64,000 nt of DNA from Melitaea cinxia (lineage: Eukaryota; Arthropoda; Insecta; Lepidoptera; Nymphalidae), in assembly GCF_905220565.1 (NCBI RefSeq), contig NC_059394.1:3665501-3729500 (forward strand), read 5' to 3'. Both the position numbers and the translations under genes were made by a program. Below the pieces are notes generated by a model. The model was not told where the DNA came from. It saw only the letters and a program-made list of their open reading frames with translations, and ran no database searches. Positions 55,670 through 64,000 of the stretch are shown piece after piece. The stretch's first letter is position 1. Each line of letters starts with the position of its first letter.

Positions 55670-56425
55670 TAAGTACTTAGGCTAGACTGCACAAAAAAAA
55701 AATGTAGAGATAAAAAATTAATATATTGTAACAGAAAAGATTTTAGAGCCTGTAGATGTTAATTTTAAATAAAATAAAAAAAAAACGAACTATCGTAAAC
55801 TAAACAAGGTAGGTACATAAATAAAAATAAATTTCCGAAAGTAATATACACGCATAATTTTCGAAAGACTGCACCAAATTCGATTTTTTTTTATTCATTT
55901 TTTTTTTTTTTTTTATTAGGAATAGGTTTATTTTATTGACGGGACAACAGGTTTGTATAAAAGAGAATTAAAAGAAAAATCTGTGATCTATATCTTCGTG
56001 TATAATCTATATTTACAAAAATAATTATTATGGTGATACGAATTTCCTTGGGCCAGCAAGTAATTTATACGTAAATGGATCAAGCCACTAATCACACCTT
56101 CGTTTCATCACAGCTAAAACGAAATAAAAGCATATACCTGTTAAATTATCCAGTAAATACGGAATTTCATTGCTTTCGGCTAAGCCTAGCTAACAGGGAA
56201 TTGCAATTAAAAGACAAATGAATTGCCCTTAATCGAATGATTGGGAAATTGTTCGATATTAAGGCAAATTATTGAAATAAGCGTTATCGATTTTCGCCTT
56301 CTGGGAATCGGGTAATAGATACTCAATACGCAATTTAAGGATACTTGTTTTCGGATTATAAAATGGAAATTGTTTGTAGAATTAACTAGCAAGAACGTGA
56401 CTTATCATTTATTATTTAATTTATT
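55670..56425. other. no gene seen
   Basis: Unassigned AT-rich DNA with long T- and A-runs. Confidence 0.35.
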
Positions 56426-56652
56426 ACTAGCTGACTCGGTAAACGTTGTCTTGCCGCTAAACGCTATTTAAAAATAGGGGTTGGTGGTAGAAGGGCGTAA
56501 ACTTAACCCTTAACATTTAGGGGGATGAAAAATAGATGTTGTTCGATTCTCAGACCTACGCAATATGCACACGAAATTTCATGAGAATCGGTCAAGCCAT
56601 TTCGGAGGAGTTTAACTACAAACACCGCAACATGAGAATTTTATATATTAGG
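56426..56652 (-). mobile_element. Helitron-like short element
   Basis: On the minus strand it ends AACGTTTACCGAGTCAG with CTAGT (56426-56430) and contains CTCCGAAATGGCTTGACCG and GAACAACATCTATTTTTC, as in 50180-50372. The 5' end is approximate. Confidence 0.55.
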
Positions 56653-57065
56653 TAGTATTTTATTTAATATATTATTTTATTTATATTTTTCTTTTCATTT
56701 TTTACTTATCATTTTTTTTTAAATTATGATAGGAATAGGAACCAGCGAAGATATACAAAGTAACAGCGAGATAAATTTTAATAAAAACTACAATTGGAAG
56801 TACATTATAGAAAAAATATTTCAACATTAGTAACACATATTTTCTGTTTTTTACAGTATCTTAAAAGTTTATTTTTAATATTATAAAAACCTTTTACACT
56901 AACATAATAGTAGAATAAATTTCTGTGAAATCTATAAACACGTAACGTCAACGTATATATATATATATATATTTTATAATGTACCACTTACATAAGATGC
57001 ATAGGCTTTAATGATTTCCAATCCTCTCTCTCGAATATTGAAGTCTATTAAATTGAGTCTATTAA

Positions 57066-58274
57066 GAGCCATTTCACAATTTTACGCTCTGCAAGTTTAG
57101 GTAAATTTGGTCGCATCGCGCGAGTCGTACGAGCCGCGCGATCTTTGTGCTAGTACGTATAGTGTGACAACCAAAAGACCATCGTGATCATTTTCTGATG
57201 TATAATAAAAATTATAACTATGGTATAAAATGTTTTTTACATAATTAATTTGTTAAAAATTTCAAGTATGTTATATAACAACAGTCAATAAATTTAAAAT
57301 AAAATTAAAAAAATCAATTTTATGAAACAATTTTTTTAAATTGATTTAGTTTTTTCAGTTTACGAATGAATCTAATATTTACGATATGAATAAAAAAGCA
57401 TTTAATGACATCGACACCGACAAACATATTAATTAACAAATAACAAGACAAACAGATTGAAATGTCTATTTGTATTGATAGTGTGAGAAAAGAAAATTAA
57501 ATTATACATTTGTTTACAGAAATTATCATTATATTATTTTACAGTCTTTTTCGTAATATGTTTATTTTATTTATATTTTATTATGAAAGTATCAAATGCG
57601 TTTTATCCGCTATAACAACAGGCGCTTGGCGCGCGTGAGCGAAAGAGACGGCTGCGCAGAATTTGGCGTGGACCTTACCTCTAAGAGCGCTAGCGCTCGA
57701 CTGATTTACCGGGCATGATGCGTGGCAATATATACTATCTTTTTATTATTTAATATAAAATGTATTAAAAATAATTACATCTTTTAATTATTTTTTTTTG
57801 TATTCCTTAATGATGTAAGTTTACTTTGATGAAGATAGTTCGTTAAAATTTATTAGTTTTCTAAGAGAAATATCGCTTTTAAAATTGTACTTATTTGGAA
57901 AATATTCGTAACTTTAAATTTTTTTTATCGTTTAATAGAGATACAAATGGAATAAAAATCTATGATAGTGGACAACAAAATTATATTCCACATATTATGA
58001 TATTTTTTTAAAATGGTTTCAACGTAGAGGTTATTGAAAAGTAGGACTTCAAAGTATACATTGCGACCGTTTACCCAGGGAGGAGGCTGATGAAAAGGTT
58101 AATAATTTTATACACATAAAATAAATCAAAATTCTGATCTGACTATGGACTACAATAAAGGTTGCTCTATTATATTTCAAGAATATAAATTACATTATTG
58201 CATCCAACACTGAGATTAACGACGTCAAAATATTACAATTTCGCGGATTGTTACCGATTTTTGTGAAATGGCTC
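57066..58274. mobile_element. TTAA-flanked TIR element, 1,209 bp
   Basis: The 14 bp perfect inverted repeat GAGCCATTTCACAA (57066-57079) has its complement TTGTGAAATGGCTC at 58261-58274. Both are flanked by TTAA (57062-57065; 58275-58278), the duplication typical of piggyBac and Kolobok elements. piggyBac ends usually start CCY, which these do not. The interior has GC-rich islands (GCATCGCGCGAGTCGTACGA near 57110; GGCGCGCGTGAGCG near 57634) but no coding frame, so it is non-autonomous. Confidence 0.65.
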
Positions 58275-58287
58275 TTAAAGACTCTTC

Positions 58288-58660
58288 GACGGCTCTGATC
58301 TAGTGGTGCGCGTGCTGTGTTAGCTCCTACACACCGGCGATCGTAGATTCGATTCCCACTCGGAGTCAATATTTCCGGTCTAGGTGTCTGTTCTTACGGA
58401 TATTTTTATCACGCACCGGAGGGCATTAAGCTGTCAGTCCCGGTTGCTATCAAAGATACCTGATAGCGATCGTTACTCATATCCCTTATATGATATATCC
58501 ACCAACCTATCCGGTTCCGGTCTGGTTGTTAGTTCTTGTGGGTCTCCCAAGGCAACGTATCCGCTAACCCGCAGTAGAGCAGCGTGGAGGATTACGCTCC
58601 AATCCTTCTCCTACATGGAGAAAAAGGTCTGGCCCAGTAGTGAGATGTTATAGGCTAAAT
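58288..58660 (+). mobile_element. tRNA-derived SINE (family 1), full length
   Basis: The head GACGGCTCTGATCTAGTGGT (A-box region) and GTAGATTCGATTCCCACTCG (B box) point to a tRNA origin. The middle has GGTCTGGTTGTTAGTTCTTG. The tail AGCAGCGTGGAGGATTACGC, CTCCTACATGGAG and GGCCCAGTAGTGAGATGTTA resembles LINE 3' ends. The same head occurs at 63222 and an inverted tail at 26478-26640. Confidence 0.75.
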
Positions 58661-59082
58661 GTATACATATAATAAAACATAAACTTATGTAATGCTTCAC
58701 AATAGCAACTCATAAAAACCGATATTTAAGAGAAAATAAGAATGCTCTCAAAGATCGAAATAATGCATTTCCAAGTTTACTGCATTTTCTAGAATCGCTG
58801 ACACAGCTGCAAATAATAAAATTTGCCGTTTTATGAGGTTTTAGTTTTATATACACACGTGGTTTGAATTTAAAGATGTTTATACAGATCACAGCAGTAA
58901 AGTCTTAAATAAGTCTTTTGGATATTCACGAGCGAAACGTAATCTAGCCTAAAACTATAAAGAATACAGATAAATAAAATTGGAGTATCTGTTTGTAATA
59001 TTAAAATAACCGTTTTTTACTAAATGCAGATGGATGTATACACGGTACTTATACCAAAGAGATATTTTTTTACAATTTTCGT
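58661..59082. other. no gene seen
   Basis: Unassigned DNA. Confidence 0.35.
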
Positions 59083-59255
59083 CTGTCTGTCTGTCTGTTT
59101 ATTCCAGATAATCTCTGAAACGGCTGGACCGATTTTGACGGGTTTTTCACTGGCAGATAGCTGATATAGTAAGGAGTAACTTAGGCTACATTTTAATTCT
59201 GCGAACTGAACAATAAATTTTCTGTTAACTTTACGCGGACGAAGTCTCGTGCACA
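59083..59255 (+). mobile_element. Helitron-like fragment
   Basis: GTCTGTCTGTCTGTCTG, then AATCTCTGAAACGGCTGGAC and CTGATATAGTAAGGAGTAAC (as in 21415-21510), and a degenerate 3' hairpin GCGGACGAAGTCTCG without CTAGT. Confidence 0.45.
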
Positions 59256-62200
59256 ATAATAAATAAATACAACAAGGTAAACAATAAGAAAAGAAAAAAA
59301 GTAGTGTATCAAACAATGGTACATGCAAACAAAACAAATGCGAGCCAAAATACAACTGTACAACAACTGTGTAGTTAAATCCAAACTGAATATAAGAAAA
59401 AGTAGTTCTCTTGTAAATAGTACCAAAAATCAAGTTATATTATTTCATAAAAACGTTGCAGTACGTTTAAGTAAAATTTCGAGCCGTATCTATCGACAGA
59501 ACGAAGACAGAAAATCCACGTAATTTGTCACAACCCTACATAACTAGACAGGGGAGATATTCAGTGTCGATAGCACTCCATACGAACATTTTCACGACTT
59601 TCAGTAATAAATAACACTGAATAATACAAGGGATAAACAGACGGGATGCCGTATAAATTCATTCGGTGAAAATAAATGAGTTAAGTAAAATATCACGTGC
59701 ATCCAAACAAAGAACAGGTAATGCGTGCTCAAAACTGTATGTCATGAATAAAAAATTTTGTTTTTATGTTATAATATTAAAAATATACATGAGTATTTTA
59801 CTTCAAATATTAAAATTACTCAGTTACTTACAGTAAGTTTTTAGGTTTTTGCGGTCGTAACTAATGGGGTCTGCAATCTCGCCGAAACAACGACAGTTTA
59901 AAAATGGCAATTAATATGATAAATACCGTATTCTTAAAAAGGTGCTCTTCAATTTTCGTGCTAGTTCAAGTTAGCATAAGGTGTGAACATAATCATCCTT
60001 AGCCTTCTCATCAACTGTTCTGACCTTCCAACCAACGGCAAAATCAACGGTCGGTGAGCCATCTCGAAACATGCCTGGCAATACCACACTTTTGGCATCA
60101 CATGATGCTGCTATGGATACTCGTATTTCGTACCACAGTACTCCGTATCGTATCACGATCAGTTCTTCGAACTACATGTGCCATTATATTTTACTAAATA
60201 TTAACAACAAATTACTTCCAGTTTACACCATTCAATTCGTACATTTTTATATCTTCCTCAAAAAATAGACTTATATAGTCTATCAAACAAAAATTCAAAA
60301 TAACAATTTGTAAAATTAGTGCTTTTAGTGTTTAGCTACATTATCACAGCTGTCCCTAGCTGTATCGAAGTATTTTATTACGGAGTACAATAAAGCTACG
60401 GCGTATTTCGTCGAAACTTGTCACTTTTCAATTAGTGGATCATTCTCGAATAGGTTTTGCGAACGTTGCTAGCTCTGTTGCGGTATGGTTTAACTAAGTC
60501 TAGTAAAAGACCAATTTTTCATGAATTCGAGAGTGAAATATTGCATCGCAATTTTACGGTCATGGTCACGGCGTCGTTCCGCGTCACGGTAGGACGCGTG
60601 AGATGTAACCGACAACATCGTACTTTTGTTATAAAGGCGATATATGAGTATATCTTTTGCGAGACATAATTAAGCTGTATTAAATTAAGTAAGTAGAATC
60701 GTTACGATCCCAAGTTTATTGCAAAAAATAACTTTCAGTATTAAGGTAATACGAGCACGTTAACATACATGTAACTTAAGATAATGTTAAATTGTACCAA
60801 TTACTATAGGAAGCGTTCAGGGAACACGAGTGCTCGCTAAAGATAAAAGTCTTAAGAGTGAGCCATTTGTCATTCCCCTGTTAAATCTCGTTAAACCTTC
60901 TACACTTAATTGGTAGGGTGTGATAGAAAAAAAATCTTATCTTTAGGGAAAAAGGAATGCTTATTAAATTACTAATGAATCTTTTTCCTTTTTGTTATAA
61001 GTCAGTCAAATGGACACTTACTGTCAGAAATAAATTTATCGTATTTCTCCTTTTATTTTTACATAAAAATTGTTTCACATCTACACTTATATGATAAAAC
61101 AAAGTTTATTTGTTCAGTCGTGCTGCTTTCAGTTATGAATGAGATTTAAAATCTTATTTAATAGTCAACTAATTTGAAAAGTGTCATAGCGAGTATAACC
61201 ACGCAGGAGTTGTAGTTACAACAATACACTATTTTAATGTTTCCGTCGAAATAAAGATTTTAGTTAGCTATATTTATACTAACAAACGCTAAATAATGAA
61301 ACGAAATAAACGTCTTAAATTTTACGCCCTCCGCTAGGATGTGTGATTCCTACGTATCACTCTAAATACAACTAAAAGTAGCCTTTCGAGAACATTATAT
61401 TTATGAGTTATAAAGTTTTTTTATTGGTGATAGTTAACGGCTGTAAAAGGTCATGCACAGGAGTCAGTGGCAAAGCGTAGGGAGTGCAGGGGTGCATGGC
61501 CTCGATCGCGACATAAATGTTTAGCGCCAAGTTCACCTCGATTTACGACTCGAGTAGAACTGAGGGAATTCTCCTTTTTTTAATTCGGTTAGTGAAAATA
61601 ATGAAAATTGTACTTGGAACGAGTGCGTTACACTAATTAGCAAAAAAATCATTGGTGGGGAAAGCAAATTTTTGGTGGACCCCAGGTGGCAAAAAAAAAC
61701 AAGATACGCCATCGACAGGAGTGAAGCAGTAATTAATGTACCTATATAAATCTAGAAAAAATTATCGAAAACAACGCGGGTAAAATAGCGAGAATCGTCC
61801 AATTATGAATAACATTTTAAGCAAGCGCAAAGAAATGCCTGCTGCAGAGAAGATAAAATAGTGTTTAGTGGAGTCAATTTATCACCCATACATATTCTCT
61901 TAAAGCCTTTTACGGTTTAAATTCCCATTAAAATACGTTAAAAAAATTCAAGCATATTTTAGACCTTTGCTCTAGTAGTTATAATTCGTATAGATACACT
62001 AATTATAGAGAAGAAAGATTTGTTTGTAATTATCGAAGTTCGAACCTACTGACTTGATTATGATAATAATTTATTTTTGGGTAGCGGAAGTTTTTTTGTG
62101 GCATATCATTACTCAAAAATATTATAGGCTATAAGTGATCACGCTACGACTAATATTAACATAATTGTAGCCATAAATATCTTAACTAACCGCTAGAGAA

Positions 62201-63221
62201 TTCGAGCAATTTATTTGAAGCCGTAGCTTTGACTGATGAATCCAAAACATGACTGACTCATAATTAATGTCAGAAAATCCTTCGTTAATATGGAAACTGT
62301 GAATATTAAAAATATTTGTAGCAACACTTTTTCACATTAATATCAACACAGTTCTCATATTTCATATATTATTGGTCTAGACGCCTAATCATTAACACAG
62401 AAATGAGGAACACAATAGAGTTGATTTACAAGAGAATTAAGTATTTGACAAACTATATTTTATAATTAAGAAAATATAATTTACAATCAGTTTGAACGTG
62501 TTTTTGTTATTGTTGAGTTACTTGTCGATTCTCCTCCGTAGAGTAATTCTTAATTAGTTATGTATTTACTTTAATTGTAAATAATACGTTAATAAATAAT
62601 AACGGTTCAACGTAATACATTGTTGTGTACAACATGCTTGAACAAAGCATTTTTGGAGTAGAACTTATTTACGCACGTATGACTTGGGAGTAAGCTGGCG
62701 GGGGGGGCTGACTGACAAGAGAGTTACGAAAAGTGTGATCAGGCGAGGCGAACGGAAGTTATAAGAGGGAGATATAAGTGAGTGGAGATAGAAAGAGAGA
62801 AAGTTACGTTTCGTACTCGTTTTTTAATATTTTGATTTTATTTTTAAATCTACATAATTTATTTAAGAAGTTAAGTTGGTCTACTACTCAATTCTTGATA
62901 CTTAGCCCTTTTACCATTTCTTTGAACTTTCAATCACCACCTTGGCATGCGACCTCTCCCACTAAGAAACATCAGGTGAGATTAATAAACGAGATAATGT
63001 TATGCGAGATGATAAGGGATGGAGCTTAACCCTCCTCCCAGGGAAAGGGATGAATACGTTGAGCTGGGTCAACATTACTTAATTCAAAAGCATTCGGTCA
63101 TATTAATTGTTGTATAGCAGATGTATTTAAGGTATTGCGAATATTTAGCACCTTTGAGATGGATGTAGTTTGGTTATGTTAATGTTTTATAGTTTTCAAC
63201 CTTACTATAGTTACATTTATC
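59256..63221. other. no gene seen; longest unassigned stretch
   Basis: No recognised element or gene. A minus-strand piece at about 59971-60130 (SCDAKSVVLPGMFRDGSPTV) has unusually protein-like composition and could be an exon remnant. Sequence at 60400-60680 is more GC-balanced (CACGGCGTCGTTCCGCGTCA) and may be part of an unknown repeat. GGCGGGGGGGCTGACTGAC occurs near 62698. Confidence 0.4.
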
Positions 63222-63427
63222 GACGGCCGCTCTGGTGTAATGGTGCGTGTGCCGGCGGTGCATAACCACTGGCGGTCACGGGATCGATTCCCGCTCGGAG
63301 TGGATATTTGCATTTATACAAATATTTATTTTCGGTCTGGTTGTCTGTCGTTGTGGATCTCCCCACTGTGCCTCTATCATGTACACTTGTTAGCGATGTT
63401 TACTATTAATAAGCAATATATTATTGA
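63222..63427 (+). mobile_element. tRNA-derived SINE (family 1), truncated
   Basis: Head GACGGCCGCTCTGGTGTAAT and B box CGGGATCGATTCCCGCTCGG, then TTCGGTCTGGTTGTCTGTCG, parallel to 58288-58560. It lacks the LINE-like tail. Confidence 0.65.
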
Positions 63428-63625
63428 CTAACCCATTGGCGCAGTTATTGTAGCGGCCCTGCTTTCTGCTCCGCGAGTCCCGCGTAAGTCTGGATGTAAT
63501 ATTTATATTTATTTATATATTATTGCAATGCATATTTATCAAAAATAATATTTACCTATAACAGTCGGCAGTCTCCTATGTGTATCAGGCATTAAGTTGC
63601 TTACCATAGCAAGAGACGATTATGT
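63428..63625 (+). mobile_element. tRNA-derived SINE (family 2)
   Basis: CCCATTGGCGCAGTTATTGT, a damaged B box GCGAGTCCCGC, CTGGATGTAATATTTATATT and AACAGTCGGCAGTCTCCTA match the inverted copy at 27878-28097. It directly follows the family 1 SINE. Confidence 0.6.
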
Positions 63626-63631
63626 ACATAA

Positions 63632-63826
63632 TCTTAATATATATAAATCTCGTGTCACAATGTTTGTCCTCAATGGACTCCTAAACCACTTAACCGATTA
63701 TAATAAAATTCGCACACCATGTGCAGTTCGATCCAACTTGAAAGATAGGCTATATTTTATTTTGATATATTAATTATTATAAAAAAAAATAAAGAAGGCG
63801 GTACAAAGTTCGCCAGGTCAGCTAGT
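63632..63826 (+). mobile_element. Helitron-like short element
   Basis: 5' TCTTAATATATATAAATCTC, GTGTCACAATGTTTGTCC, and 3' AAGTTCGCCAGGTCAG with CTAGT (63822-63826). Confidence 0.55.
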
Positions 63827-64000
63827 TATGTTATAAGATATTATTATATAGGTATATTTTTCGCAAAACACCTTTAGTTTTTTTAATCAATCCGCCTATT
63901 CGAGTTGTCACAGCAATAAGTTTTATGTGATACACTTTATAAATAAAAACTCCGTACATCTTAACATTTACACCCAAAAAGTAAATGTCACCGTTAGAAA

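Overview
This is a 64 kb stretch of an AT-rich, transposon-dense insect genome, almost certainly a moth or butterfly. The evidence is the mix of dispersed families: Helitron-like elements ending in a GC hairpin plus CTAGT, RTE fragments with (ATGT)n or (GAT)n tails, tRNA-headed SINEs, CR1-type 3' ends, and a TED/17.6-like LTR retrovirus primed by tRNA-Ser. I find no host protein-coding gene I can defend; essentially every long reading frame belongs to a mobile element. Family names rest on motifs read by eye, not on database searches.

Layout. 1-3357: a Helitron-related tandem array (about 282 bp units in a three-unit higher-order repeat) followed by Helitron-like copies, one split by a 98 bp RTE insertion. 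3358-8333: mostly unassigned, with small repeats. 8334-24737: a nest of insertions. An outer TA-flanked element (A, ends CACTGT) holds an AACTTCCC-type repeat (B). B is split at a TA by a 13.2 kb element with CCCGAGTAGAAA ends (C), which carries a decayed multi-exon gene resembling DUF4806 proteins. C is in turn split by a young Ty3/Gypsy element (D, 13343-20525) with apparently identical 328 bp LTRs. 24738-31260: unassigned DNA with CR1 3' ends, SINEs, a tRNA-like cloverleaf and other retroelement tails. 31261-38885: an insect errantivirus with gag, pol and env, two apparently identical 333 bp LTRs and two frameshifts. 39626-45443: RTE and other fragments. 45444-48860: a non-LTR retrotransposon (minus strand) with an open 990-codon endonuclease/RT frame. 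49590-52145: Helitron-like ends and a small TIR element. 52441-55664: a 3.2 kb transposon with 36 bp terminal repeats beginning CAC, a perfect CGTCG duplication, and an intact two-exon gene for a RAG1/Transib-like transposase. 56426-63826: Helitron-like pieces, a 1.2 kb TTAA-flanked TIR element, and three SINE copies.

The most notable item is the apparently complete Transib/RAG1-like transposon at 52441-55664. Second is the four-level nest at 8334-24737, where removing each layer restores the sequence of the layer around it and which exposes a poorly known TIR element (C).
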